This document shows, piece by piece, positions 1-9,743 of a DNA stretch of 64,000 nt; the stretch's first letter is position 1, and every line of letters starts with the position of its first letter. The DNA comes from a bacterium. Its GTDB lineage: Bacteria > Electryoneota > JAOADG01. The stretch is taken from NCBI GenBank assembly GCA_026417415.1, contig JAOADG010000008.1, positions 372,001 through 436,000 on the forward strand, read 5' to 3'. Both the position numbers and the translations under genes were made by a program. The notes below the pieces were generated by a model. The model saw only the letters and a list, made by a program, of their open reading frames with translations, was not told where the DNA came from and did no database searches.

Positions 1-2
1 CT

Positions 3-92
3 GTGATTATACTCAATGATCATGGAAAATATCCTTCAATACAATTTGAGTTGCATTGTAGAACCAACATCGTTAATGTTAGGAATTCTTAA
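3..92 (+). CDS. C-terminal fragment of an upstream gene (partial)
   Basis: Frame 3 is open from the window edge to a TAA at 90-92 and encodes about 29 residues containing LNDHGKYPSIQFEL. The pattern of an ND..G..P.I... stretch followed by alternating hydrophobic residues resembles the last strands of choice-of-anchor-D/DUF1573 type beta-sandwich domains, such as the ones inside the protein at 9744-13682. It ends 58 bases before the TonB receptor start. The length is too short to be sure that this is coding, so the assignment is tentative. Confidence 0.35.
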   Translation: MIILNDHGKYPSIQFELHCRTNIVNVRNS

Positions 93-150
93 TTGAATGG
101 TAACTCTTTGGAAACAAAATTCCCTTCATTTATTTGCTAATGGGGTAGCG

Positions 151-3100
151 ATGAAAAAACTGACCTTCCTCGTGTGTATGCTAATGTTAGCATTCACCAA
201 CAACGTTTTTGGACAAGCAACAGGTAAGATTACTGGGAAAGTAATGACCACCGATGCAGGACCTGCTATGGGTGCTTCTGTGTTGGTCGTTGAATTAAAG
301 AATGTAGGTGCTTCTACTGATTTAGAAGGTAACTATACCATTCTAAATATTCCACCGGGTACCTATACATTACGGTTTTCTTACATTGGTTATTCTGATG
401 TAGTGGTAAAAGGTGTAGTAGTTACTTCAGGTTTGACTTTTCGACAAAATGCTACCCTCAAACCGGAAGGAATTCAACGTGAGGAAATCATTGTTACGGC
501 TGAACGTCCGAAAATACAACTTGATGATGCTTCCGGTGGTGCAACCATTCGACAAGAAGATATTACACGAAGTGTTAGCAAAGACGTGGTCGGGATGATT
601 TCGAAGCAAGCAGGTGTGAAGATTGGAAAAGAAGGTGAATTACACGTACGTGGTGGAAGAAAAGGTGAAGTAGCATTCTTAATTGATGGTGTAGATGTCC
701 GTGATCCCATTTTAGCTACCAATACCAACATTAATCTTGATGCTGTCGCTGTTTCTGAAGTGAGTTTGCTTACGGATGGTTTTTCTCCTGAATATGGACA
801 AGCATTATCTGGGATTATCAATGTCAGTTTTCGTGAAGGCGATGCTGATAAGTATTCTGCAAAAGTTGAATATTTGACAGACCAACCTTTTGGGAAAGCA
901 TCTTTTGATACAGATAAAATGTTAATGTTTTTAAGTGGACCTGTCCCCGGTACCAAATCGTTAATGGTTAATCCACTCACATTCTTACTACAGGTGAATA
1001 GTATGTGGACCAATACCTATTTACCTTACAATGTAAAGCGGTCGTCAAATGATTATTTAGGAATTGGTCTAAATCTTCCGGAAAGACAACAGAATACTTA
1101 CGATATCACAGCAAAATTTGCCTATCAGTTACCTTCAAAAGAAGGCACAAAAGGGGGTGCAAAGAAGGTTTCGTTGACGTACACAGGTTTCTATCAAAAA
1201 TGGGACTTATATCCGTATGGTGAAGCCAATGTAAGTGGAAATTACGGTTATCGCTATAAGTACAATGTAGAAAATCGTCCTTGGGCTTGGTCTAAACGAA
1301 ATTCAGCAACAATTCAATTTGTTAACAACTTATCTTCCAAAACCAACTACAATTTAAGTTTTACTTATCAAAACAGCCATACTGAAGTACAACCCAGAAA
1401 TAAAAATCCCGGTCAATTTACCCTTAGAACGAAGGTAGAAGACCTTCCTTTTGCGGGAGGGTTGGATCTTGACGGAAACGGTTTCCCTGATGGTTTTGTT
1501 GATGCAAACAACAACAACATATATGATGGCGGTGGTGAGGGTTATACCGACTTAAATGAAAACGGACGGTGGGATAGAGGAGAGGATTGGATTGATCTGA
1601 ACCAAAACGGGGCTTATGATGCAGCAGAACCCTGGATAGATAGGCCTGATCCTGTAACAGGGCAAAATAATTTAGGGGTATATGATCCTTGGGATCCCTA
1701 TACGGATCTTAATCGAAACGGTCGCTGGGATGGTGCCGAACCTCAATTACCTTCACAAGATTGGAATCGAAACGGTCGTTGGGATGGTGAACGGTACCAA
1801 GATGCCAATGGGAATGGGCGCTTTGATCCTTGGGAACCTTATGAAGATACAAACGGAAACGGAATTTACGATCTTGGTGAACCCTTTACTGATTTAAACG
1901 GAAATGGTGTACACGATGACGGTGAAGGGTATGATGATATTAATTTTGATGGAAGGATGAATAGACGAGAATTAGTTTCTGCCAATCAAGATACCCAAGA
2001 GCCATTTTTAGATGGTGATTTCTTTTATGACACAGGCGAACCTTTTATTGATCAACCCGATCCTGTGACCGGTGCTTACAATGGACGTTGGGATATTGGT
2101 GAACCTTTCCTGGATTTACCATCTTCTAATTTTGGTTTTGGAATGTTTGAAGGTGGAATTCCTACACCGAATGGAATTTACGACGGTCCCGGGAATGGAG
2201 CGGATGAGTATGAACTGTTTTGCAGGCCTGCAACCCCTGCAGAGTTACGAGCGAATCCTGCGTTACCAGTAATTTATTCCTATAATTGGAATGCTGCTGG
2301 ATCAGATTGGCCAAGAGATGGACGTGGAAGGTTAGATCCTCTTCAATACGTGAACGGACGTTCAACATGGGTCAATCAAACGATTCATGACAGAAATAAC
2401 CCAAGATTTGATCCTCCTAATTTTTCATGGGATCCAGAAGAAGAAGCATTTATAGATTATAACCAAAATGGTGTTCAAAACGGTCGTGATTTGTTTTTGA
2501 ACCCCGGGTTATGGGATGAACAGGCAGTTTGGCAAGATCGTCGTTCGATTGAATATTCAATGAAGTTTGGATGGCAATCCCAAATCAATAAATTCCATGA
2601 ATTGAAAGCGGGTGTGGAACTGAAATATCGGGATTTAAAAATGCAATCCATTATTGGTCCTGATTTACCTTATACTGGGGAAGTTCCATTGCCACCAGGA
2701 AGCCCTTGGCCAGATCGTGGTGATATACGTGATTTTTATAATTACAAACCTATTGAAGGAGCGTTTTACTTTAACGATAAAATGGAATTTGAGGGGCTGA
2801 TTGTCAACGCTGGGATTAGAAGCGACTTTATGATTACCGATAGAAATTTAGTCAGAGAATCAAAAAGACAAGTGTCTTCTGGTATACCAGGGGCAATAGA
2901 GGCAAATCCAGGAAAAATAATATTTAGCCCTAGATTAGGAATTTCACACCCAATTACTAAAACGGCTAAATTGTTCTTTAATTATGGACATTTTTATCAA
3001 AGGCCTGATTTTTCAACCTTCTTCCGTTCAACGACGGCAAATGTAGCAGCCGGTTCCGTCATTGGAAATCCTAACTTAAAATATACCAAGACGGTTCAAT

Positions 3101-3927
3101 ATGCACTTGGTGTGCATACTGAGTTGCCGGATGGTACTACCTTTATGATTCAAGGGTATTACAAAGATTACTTTGATTTAATTGGTACACAAACGGAACA
3201 ATATGGTCCCTTGACCATTGATAGATACGCCAATAAAGCATATGGTCGTTCAAGAGGTTTTGAATTAGATGTGGATCGGACGTTCTCAGAAGTAGCACGC
3301 GATGGTGAATTTAGAGCCAACTTTACTTACGACTTTTCGTTTACAGCTGGAAAGAGTTCTTCTGATGATGCGGATGCAAGAAATCGTCTGTTAGGAGTAC
3401 CAGCCAATACTGAAGAGTACCCATTGGATTGGGATGAGCGACATCATATTAATGCTAGTATAGGGTTGCAATTCCGTGAAGGGAAATATCCACACTTTGG
3501 AGATTTCAAACTCCCCTTAGATGACTGGCTTTTGACAATGGAAACACAGTATGGTTCGGGTGTACCTTATACGCCATCCCAATACACGACAGGTATGCTG
3601 CCGAGTTTAATTCCAACCAATAGTGCACGATATCCTTGGACTGAAAACACCAATCTAAAGTTTGAAAAATATTTTAGGTTTGGAAAAGATAAACCTGCTG
3701 GTACTTTCAAGCGAACTATAGTAACAGTAGGTGTGGATGTGAACAATATATGGAATAAGAGAAATGTAAATAACTTATATTCTGAAACTGGAAATCCATA
3801 TCAAGCAATCCATCCAGAAAATCCTGCGTTTAATCCATTTGATAATCGGACGGAATATGATCGAAATCCAAGAAACTTCTCACCACCACGTCAAATTCTA
3901 TTTCGAATTGGCTTGGCATGGGAATAA
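151..3927 (+). CDS. TonB-dependent outer-membrane receptor with Asp/Asn-rich repeat insert
   Basis: Outer-membrane beta-barrel that should import a ligand using TonB energy. I start it at ATG 151, not 97, because a clean signal peptide begins there (MKKLTFLVCMLMLAF, cleavage near FGQA); this gives 1258 residues. A carboxypeptidase-regulatory-like domain follows (GKITGKVMTTDAG to about residue 105), then a plug domain with RSVSKDVVGMISKQAGVKI and HVRGGRKGEVAFLIDGVDV, then the barrel, ending in a typical C-terminal strand (RQILFRIGLAWE). Roughly residues 445-805 hold many D.N.NG..D.GE units, such as DLNENGRWDRGEDW, which look like calcium-binding loops. It is the first gene of a run of eight on the same strand, with 18 bases to the next start. 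The ligand cannot be read from the sequence. Confidence 0.88.
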   Translation: MKKLTFLVCMLMLAFTNNVFGQATGKITGKVMTTDAGPAMGASVLVVELKNVGASTDLEGNYTILNIPPGTYTLRFSYIGYSDVVVKGVVVTSGLTFRQNATLKPEGIQREEIIVTAERPKIQLDDASGGATIRQEDITRSVSKDVVGMISKQAGVKIGKEGELHVRGGRKGEVAFLIDGVDVRDPILATNTNINLDAVAVSEVSLLTDGFSPEYGQALSGIINVSFREGDADKYSAKVEYLTDQPFGKASFDTDKMLMFLSGPVPGTKSLMVNPLTFLLQVNSMWTNTYLPYNVKRSSNDYLGIGLNLPERQQNTYDITAKFAYQLPSKEGTKGGAKKVSLTYTGFYQKWDLYPYGEANVSGNYGYRYKYNVENRPWAWSKRNSATIQFVNNLSSKTNYNLSFTYQNSHTEVQPRNKNPGQFTLRTKVEDLPFAGGLDLDGNGFPDGFVDANNNNIYDGGGEGYTDLNENGRWDRGEDWIDLNQNGAYDAAEPWIDRPDPVTGQNNLGVYDPWDPYTDLNRNGRWDGAEPQLPSQDWNRNGRWDGERYQDANGNGRFDPWEPYEDTNGNGIYDLGEPFTDLNGNGVHDDGEGYDDINFDGRMNRRELVSANQDTQEPFLDGDFFYDTGEPFIDQPDPVTGAYNGRWDIGEPFLDLPSSNFGFGMFEGGIPTPNGIYDGPGNGADEYELFCRPATPAELRANPALPVIYSYNWNAAGSDWPRDGRGRLDPLQYVNGRSTWVNQTIHDRNNPRFDPPNFSWDPEEEAFIDYNQNGVQNGRDLFLNPGLWDEQAVWQDRRSIEYSMKFGWQSQINKFHELKAGVELKYRDLKMQSIIGPDLPYTGEVPLPPGSPWPDRGDIRDFYNYKPIEGAFYFNDKMEFEGLIVNAGIRSDFMITDRNLVRESKRQVSSGIPGAIEANPGKIIFSPRLGISHPITKTAKLFFNYGHFYQRPDFSTFFRSTTANVAAGSVIGNPNLKYTKTVQYALGVHTELPDGTTFMIQGYYKDYFDLIGTQTEQYGPLTIDRYANKAYGRSRGFELDVDRTFSEVARDGEFRANFTYDFSFTAGKSSSDDADARNRLLGVPANTEEYPLDWDERHHINASIGLQFREGKYPHFGDFKLPLDDWLLTMETQYGSGVPYTPSQYTTGMLPSLIPTNSARYPWTENTNLKFEKYFRFGKDKPAGTFKRTIVTVGVDVNNIWNKRNVNNLYSETGNPYQAIHPENPAFNPFDNRTEYDRNPRNFSPPRQILFRIGLAWE

Positions 3928-3945
3928 ACGGTAGGAGTGATTCAA

Positions 3946-5880
3946 ATGAAAAAAGCAATTCTTATTCTTCTATTATCAACTACCGTTTTCATTTGGTTAG
4001 GTTGTTCAAAAGATGAAGATAACAAACAAAATGTCGGAACGGGTGCAATTACTGGGAATTGGTACGGAAATCAGAGTGGTACTTTTACGGTAGCAGGAGA
4101 ACTAATTGTACCAGCAGGTCAAATCCTGACTTTAGCACCGGGTACCGTTTTGTCTTTCGAAAGATTTGCTTCAATGCATATCTACGGAAAATTGATTGCT
4201 ATTGGAACCAAAGATAATCCAATAATTTTCACTTCTTCCTCAACAATTCCTGACAGAGGGCATTGGGAAGGAGTTGTTTTCCATCCTAACCCCGATACCT
4301 CTGTAATCAAATGGGCTCAATTTCGGTGGGGTGGAAGATTTGATTTATCTACTGACACCATTTCTACACCTGGCGGTGTGTTCAAAGGGTTAATTTCGGT
4401 TGATAGTACAAATTTAATGATTTCAAATAGTATTATCACAATGGCTGGATGGGATGGAATTGAAGTTCAAAATAGCGGTTATGCTAATATTACCAATTGT
4501 ACCTTTTTCAAAAATGCTTTTAATGCTGTAAGTGTGCGTCTTGGTGGCAGGATAGAATTGTACAATAACATTATCAGTTCCAATGATGACGCAGCTTTTC
4601 GTATTCGAAGACCTGGAGGTGGAACGTTTACGGGTGGTTATACTTGCGTGTGGGATAATAACACCAATCCACCCTATATCAATGAATTGGGTGCACCATT
4701 TGAGCAATTACCGGGTGATTTTGTTCTTGATCCGTTGATGTTTGATCCGATGAATTTTGATTTTCGAATACGTGCAGGTTCAGGTGCAATTGATAAAGGA
4801 AATCCAGCTTCACCTTTAGACCCCGATAATACAAGAGCAGATTGTGGTGCTTTTTATTACCATCAAAGTCCAAATGAGCTTTTTGGTCCTCAGAAAGGAA
4901 ATTTAGCAGCAGGGACCTATCTTGTGAAATACGATATTTGGGTAGAACGTGGGGATACATTAACCATTGCACCAGGAACTACTATCAAATTCGATGGTGG
5001 ATATTCGTTGGTAGTTCATGGAAAACTATTTGCAAGTGGTACTCCTGAAAATCCTATTCGTTTTACCTCTGCTAAACTGATTCCTGCCCGTGGCGATTGG
5101 AAAAATATTTATTTTGATGGAACTGCTACTTCCAATAGCGAATTAAAACATGTAATTGTGGAATATGCAGGAATATTGATTCCCAATTCTTCTATCGCAA
5201 ATGGTGCTATCTCGATTAACAACTCAAATATGATTTTAGAAGATGTACAGATTAAAAATGCATTATTTGTTGGTTTGCATTTATCCAGTGGAGCAGGAGG
5301 ATCTATCCAAAGATTAGAAATCAATGGTTTTGGAATGTATGGTATTCACTGCGAATTAAATGTGACTACCGATATACAAAAGATAAAAATCTTAAATGGT
5401 CTTGGTACAGGTTTAAGAATCGAAAACAATTCTACACCCACCATTACCAATGCATTGATTGTTAGTAACAACGTTTCTGGAATAGAAATTGAGCGGTTAG
5501 CCAGACCAGTGTTATCATTTTTAACTGTAGCCCACAATGTTTACCATGGAATTTCCATTTCATCCAATTCTACAGTGACTTTAACCAATTCCATCATTGC
5601 AAGTAATGGATTACATGCTTTAGAGACCATGATTTCTTCTCAAATCAATCATACGCACAACATGTATTGGAGAAGTCCAAACAACAATGCCCATTTATTG
5701 GTGAATATTGAAAATACAAGAGTACGAGATATTGATTTAGATCCAACTGAACAAGTTGCTGATCCTCAATTTATTGGCGGAAATCCATTCAACTACCGTC
5801 TTAGTTCAAGTTCACCGGCTCGTAACGCTGCATCGAATGGTACGGATCTCGGTGCGTACGGCGGTTCGGGACTATTTTAA
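3946..5880 (+). CDS. right-handed beta-helix lipoprotein
   Basis: The ATG at 3946 is chosen over GTG 3937 because AGGAG at 3933 sits eight bases ahead of it and the signal peptide MKKAILILLLS starts there. The lipobox is WLGC, so the product should be a lipoprotein of 644 residues. It has two similar halves, each opening with a segment of the type LTIAPGTTIKFDGG followed by KLFASGTPENPIRFTSA, which is the hallmark of right-handed parallel beta-helix surface proteins (NosD/pectate-lyase-like fold). Later repeats alternate N and I/V residues (ISNSIITMAG, ITNALIVSNN). No catalytic residues are recognisable, so a binding or structural role at the cell surface is inferred. It lies between the receptor and a FlgD-like exported protein. 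Confidence 0.75.
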   Translation: MKKAILILLLSTTVFIWLGCSKDEDNKQNVGTGAITGNWYGNQSGTFTVAGELIVPAGQILTLAPGTVLSFERFASMHIYGKLIAIGTKDNPIIFTSSSTIPDRGHWEGVVFHPNPDTSVIKWAQFRWGGRFDLSTDTISTPGGVFKGLISVDSTNLMISNSIITMAGWDGIEVQNSGYANITNCTFFKNAFNAVSVRLGGRIELYNNIISSNDDAAFRIRRPGGGTFTGGYTCVWDNNTNPPYINELGAPFEQLPGDFVLDPLMFDPMNFDFRIRAGSGAIDKGNPASPLDPDNTRADCGAFYYHQSPNELFGPQKGNLAAGTYLVKYDIWVERGDTLTIAPGTTIKFDGGYSLVVHGKLFASGTPENPIRFTSAKLIPARGDWKNIYFDGTATSNSELKHVIVEYAGILIPNSSIANGAISINNSNMILEDVQIKNALFVGLHLSSGAGGSIQRLEINGFGMYGIHCELNVTTDIQKIKILNGLGTGLRIENNSTPTITNALIVSNNVSGIEIERLARPVLSFLTVAHNVYHGISISSNSTVTLTNSIIASNGLHALETMISSQINHTHNMYWRSPNNNAHLLVNIENTRVRDIDLDPTEQVADPQFIGGNPFNYRLSSSSPARNAASNGTDLGAYGGSGLF

Positions 5881-5900
5881 AGTCGGAAAGGATGCATTCA

Positions 5901-8696
5901 ATGCTTCATCGTTTTTTCATAGTATTTATTAGCATAAGTTTTGTGTTATCTGCTTGGGGTGCTTGGGATGTCGAAAGAGATGCACCGCGTGGGCCTGTTC
6001 GAAAAGAATTTGCAACACAGTTATCCAATCAAAATATGCAGAATCGGGTTCACCGAGCAGGCGCAATTTGGATGAATATTACCAATTATGGCTTCTTTGG
6101 AAATTTAGGTCGCACTGACTCTGACGCATTGAAAGATCCGGAATATCCCGGTACTTGGGCTCCGCAATTAGAATATCCCGGTGGTTCTGGACGGCAGTAC
6201 CTATTTATGGGTGCACTTTGGGTAGGTGCTATGATACGTCAAGAGGGTACTGAATTTCCAAGGGTAAGTGTTGGAATCGATGGATGGACAAATCCTTCTG
6301 GCAGACCAAGAGGTGAATTCTTCCCAGGTGAAGGTGCACAAAACGGAATAGTTGAACGAAGTACAAGATTGAATGCGTACAATCGCTTAGGTCAATACAT
6401 TACAGATACAATCAATGCAGTTAGTCAGCAAGATTTTGTTTGCTCTTTTACTGATACCTTAAAAGAAACTTATTATGTTGCGAATGATGAAATTGACGGA
6501 CCTCACTATCCATTAGGAATCAAAGTATATCAAAAAAGTTATTCTTGGACTTACAATTATGCTCAAAATTTCATTATTATTGATTATGAGTTTGAAAACA
6601 TTGCAACAAACTATTTGAAAAATTTATATATCGGTTTATATATGGATGCTGACGTTGGTCACATTGATGAAAACGTTTGGCATACTGATGACATCACTGG
6701 TTTTCAAGAGTTTTATTATCCCCCACCAAGACCTGATGGAAGAAGAGATTCCGTTTTAATTAACACCGCTTGGATTGCGGACAATGATGGGCGTCCTGCT
6801 AACGTCAGTAGTGGTTCAAATTTTACCTGTCCGGATGTTTTTGGTGCACGTGTGTTACGTGCGCCGAATCCCAGATTAAAGACCAGTTACAACTGGTGGA
6901 TTTCAAATGGAAATTCTGCATTGGATTTTGGCCCCTCGTGGCAAAATGATGGTTCCGAAGGGGATTGGACCGTTACATACGGTACACCTATGGGGGATAA
7001 AAGAAAATATTTTGTGTTATCTAATCGTGAATTTGATTATGATCAATTGTATGTGGATAATCCAACCTATATCCAGAACAACCCACAAAGAGATTTAGAC
7101 GTACCCGATGTTTATCATCAATGGCGAATCCCTGATGCTGCGAATGCTACAGATTTAGCCAATGGCTATGATACACGTTATTTACTCTCTTGGGGCCCTT
7201 TAGGAGTATTTGATTATTTTGATCCCCAAGGGAATCGTGTATATCGACTAAATCCCGGTGAAAGATTTTCCATGACCGTTGCCTTGGTTATGGGGCAAGG
7301 ATTTCATGATCCAAACAACCCGCAAATTGGAAATGTAAATATTGATCGAAACAAATTCCGATTTGATCTTTTACAACGTGCTGCTGCGCAAGCGGCTCGT
7401 GTTTATGATAATCCTATGAAAGATACCAAAACACGGCAATATCCAAATGGTGATGGATGGTATGGGGAAGATGTTGGTTCAGATGGACTTTATGCCAATG
7501 CACCCGGAGATAGCATCATTATTGATGGTTTATTCCGTGCTATTTATCCCGGTCCTGATATTGATGGTACTGAAAAAAACAACATTATAGACAATTTGAC
7601 CAACGCAGACTATCCCGAATTTGCAAATAAAACGGAAGATACCCATCCCTGGAAACCTGCAAGATACGATTACACTTCAGGGAATCGAGTTCTTGATTTA
7701 GGTGATGGGGAACCTGACTTTTTAGGTCCCCCACCCCCACCTTCACCAGTAGTGACAGTACTTTCAGATGGTTCAACCAATTCTGTGAAAATACGATGGT
7801 ATCCTTACCCTTCTGAAGATCCCCTCTACGTAGATCCATTCTCAGGGTTACAAGATTTTGAAGGTTATAGGTTGTATGTATCAAATACTGGTTTAGAAGC
7901 TGATTTTAGTTTTGTAAAACAATGGGATAGAGTGGATTTTGGTTACTACACAAGCAATGATTCCTTGGTTGAACCACCGGTCACTGCAGATTCAGCTGCA
8001 CATTTACCACCTGTGAAATTAAAAGACGGAATAACGGTTTATTTACGTCCAGTGGGACCAAATACTGGATTTGCTGAGATATTGGATAGTGTTTTAGTCA
8101 CTAGACGGTTTACAAGACCCAATGGTTCGGAATATGATTCGACATTTTATGAAAAATATTATGAATATGAAATGAAAGATGTTGCTCCCATTTTTGCGAG
8201 ATATTATGCAGTGACCGTGTACGATTATGGTGATCCCAAAACTGGTACTGAATCGCTAGAAAGTGCAAAGACCGCAACTGCAGTTTTAACTGCACCTTCT
8301 GGTAATCCAAACAATAAAGTACTAGCAGTTCCCAATCCGTACAGGGTAGATGTTGATTATACACGTGTGTATAGTGGTGGTTTAAGTTGGGAAAATCAAG
8401 ACGATGGAACTACAGGCTTTTTCCCACAACAAGACCGAAGAATATGGTTTATCAATTTACCGAAACAAGCACTTATTCGAATTTATACAGTTTCGGGAGA
8501 TTTAGTAGCAATGATTCCGCATAACATTCCTGGAGATAGCAACCTGTGTACCAATTTAGATTATGCGGAGTGCTGGAATCTTCAAAATCGAAATGAACAG
8601 CTTGTTTCTAGTGGTTTATATTTGTTCTCGGTGGAAGATAAAACACCAGGAAGTAGTGGTGATATCCAAACCGGTAAGTTTGTTATCATTCGTTGA
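5901..8696 (+). CDS. exported protein with C-terminal FlgD-like/sorting-type domain
   Basis: Start at ATG 5901 (MLHRFFIVFISISFVLS), because AAAGG at 5887-5891 is well placed for it and too close to ATG 5892. After the signal peptide the 931-residue protein has no family I recognise in its first 600 residues. A fibronectin-like stretch (about 610-800) precedes a C-terminal domain starting at VPNPYRVDVDY and ending SSGLYLFSVED...GKFVIIR. That end resembles FlgD-like Ig or type IX sorting-related domains, so surface export is likely. Proteins of this kind are common, uncharacterised neighbours of PorV-type genes in FCB genomes. The next gene starts 20 bases after its TGA. Confidence 0.65.
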   Translation: MLHRFFIVFISISFVLSAWGAWDVERDAPRGPVRKEFATQLSNQNMQNRVHRAGAIWMNITNYGFFGNLGRTDSDALKDPEYPGTWAPQLEYPGGSGRQYLFMGALWVGAMIRQEGTEFPRVSVGIDGWTNPSGRPRGEFFPGEGAQNGIVERSTRLNAYNRLGQYITDTINAVSQQDFVCSFTDTLKETYYVANDEIDGPHYPLGIKVYQKSYSWTYNYAQNFIIIDYEFENIATNYLKNLYIGLYMDADVGHIDENVWHTDDITGFQEFYYPPPRPDGRRDSVLINTAWIADNDGRPANVSSGSNFTCPDVFGARVLRAPNPRLKTSYNWWISNGNSALDFGPSWQNDGSEGDWTVTYGTPMGDKRKYFVLSNREFDYDQLYVDNPTYIQNNPQRDLDVPDVYHQWRIPDAANATDLANGYDTRYLLSWGPLGVFDYFDPQGNRVYRLNPGERFSMTVALVMGQGFHDPNNPQIGNVNIDRNKFRFDLLQRAAAQAARVYDNPMKDTKTRQYPNGDGWYGEDVGSDGLYANAPGDSIIIDGLFRAIYPGPDIDGTEKNNIIDNLTNADYPEFANKTEDTHPWKPARYDYTSGNRVLDLGDGEPDFLGPPPPPSPVVTVLSDGSTNSVKIRWYPYPSEDPLYVDPFSGLQDFEGYRLYVSNTGLEADFSFVKQWDRVDFGYYTSNDSLVEPPVTADSAAHLPPVKLKDGITVYLRPVGPNTGFAEILDSVLVTRRFTRPNGSEYDSTFYEKYYEYEMKDVAPIFARYYAVTVYDYGDPKTGTESLESAKTATAVLTAPSGNPNNKVLAVPNPYRVDVDYTRVYSGGLSWENQDDGTTGFFPQQDRRIWFINLPKQALIRIYTVSGDLVAMIPHNIPGDSNLCTNLDYAECWNLQNRNEQLVSSGLYLFSVEDKTPGSSGDIQTGKFVIIR

Positions 8697-8716
8697 TGCC
8701 TGCGCAAGGAGCGGTA

Positions 8717-9736
8717 ATGAGACGAAATTCTCTTAAACTATTGATCATTTTAGGTTTATTCATTTTCCCTTGGATTGTATGGGGACAAGCAAAAGTTGGA
8801 ACTTCTACATTTCAATTCTTAAAAGTAAGTCCTTCCGCAAGGGCAATGGGAATGGGAGAAGCATTTATTGGTTTAGCAAATGATGCTTCTGCAGCTTACT
8901 ATAATCCTGCTGCCTTATTAACTTTAAGAAGCCCAACTGGAATGATTACCCATGTAGCATATCCATCAGGTGTGCAATTTAATTATATCGGTGGAGTATA
9001 CCCCCTACCAGCGGTGTATGGTGCGATTGGTGGTTACATTGCGGGATTAACTACCGATGATATGATTGAAACAACACCTACTATGCCTTATGGTACCGGC
9101 AGAACGTTCAATGTGTCCGAATTTACTGCGTCTGTATCTTGGAGTCAAAGATTGACCGATAAATTCACTGTAGGGATCACTGGACGATACATTCGTTCTA
9201 ATTTAGCAGACGTTAGTGCCAATGGATGGTCTGCAGATGTTGGAACCTATTACGAAACAGGGTGGAAAAATATTCGTATAGCAATGGTAATACAGAATTT
9301 TGGTCCCGATGTCAAATATCTACAAACAGAGCACACCTTGCCCATCACTTTTAAGTTTGGTGGTGCAGCCGAGGTATTCAAACAGGGCGATCATTCTGTG
9401 ACTGCTGCTGTAGAAGGTTGGCATCCAAATGATAACATCGAATTAATTGCTATCGGTGCTGAATATAGTTTCCGTGATTTTGTTCAATTTCGGTTGGGAA
9501 AGAAAATTAACGGAATAAGAAGAGATAAATATGAAGAATACGTTGTAAATAGTAAAGGTAAAGACCCATTTGTTGAGTATCCTTTATTTGATGAAAATGG
9601 TAATCTTACATTTGATGGTACTTCAGTAGGATTTGGTGTATCGTTACCTATCGGTTTATCAGTGGATTATGCACTGTCCAATATTGGGTATTTCGGTGAA
9701 TTGCACCGAATTTCATTAAGTTATACTTTAAAGTGA
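8717..9736 (+). CDS. PorV/PorQ-family outer-membrane protein
   Basis: Outer-membrane beta-barrel of the FadL-like PorV/PorQ group. In type IX secretion PorV takes cargo from the SprA translocon to the attachment complex. The start is ATG 8717, after AAGGAG at 8706-8711, and gives a signal peptide (MRRNSLKLLIILGLFIF, cleavage near VWGQA) and 339 residues. The family signature SPSARAMGMGEAFIGLANDA followed by YYNPAAL is present just after the signal. The protein ends in an aromatic/hydrophobic strand (HRISLSYTLK), as barrels do. Its position between a FlgD-like exported protein and a protein with a clear sorting domain suggests a dedicated partner for these cargoes. The exact subfamily (PorV or PorQ) is not decided. 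Confidence 0.82.
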   Translation: MRRNSLKLLIILGLFIFPWIVWGQAKVGTSTFQFLKVSPSARAMGMGEAFIGLANDASAAYYNPAALLTLRSPTGMITHVAYPSGVQFNYIGGVYPLPAVYGAIGGYIAGLTTDDMIETTPTMPYGTGRTFNVSEFTASVSWSQRLTDKFTVGITGRYIRSNLADVSANGWSADVGTYYETGWKNIRIAMVIQNFGPDVKYLQTEHTLPITFKFGGAAEVFKQGDHSVTAAVEGWHPNDNIELIAIGAEYSFRDFVQFRLGKKINGIRRDKYEEYVVNSKGKDPFVEYPLFDENGNLTFDGTSVGFGVSLPIGLSVDYALSNIGYFGELHRISLSYTLK

Positions 9737-9743
9737 GGGGAGT

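Noticed and set aside
474-1013. 179-residue ORF on the - strand inside the TonB receptor
   Set aside because: Shadow of a well-supported gene; no motif, and its composition reflects the opposite strand.
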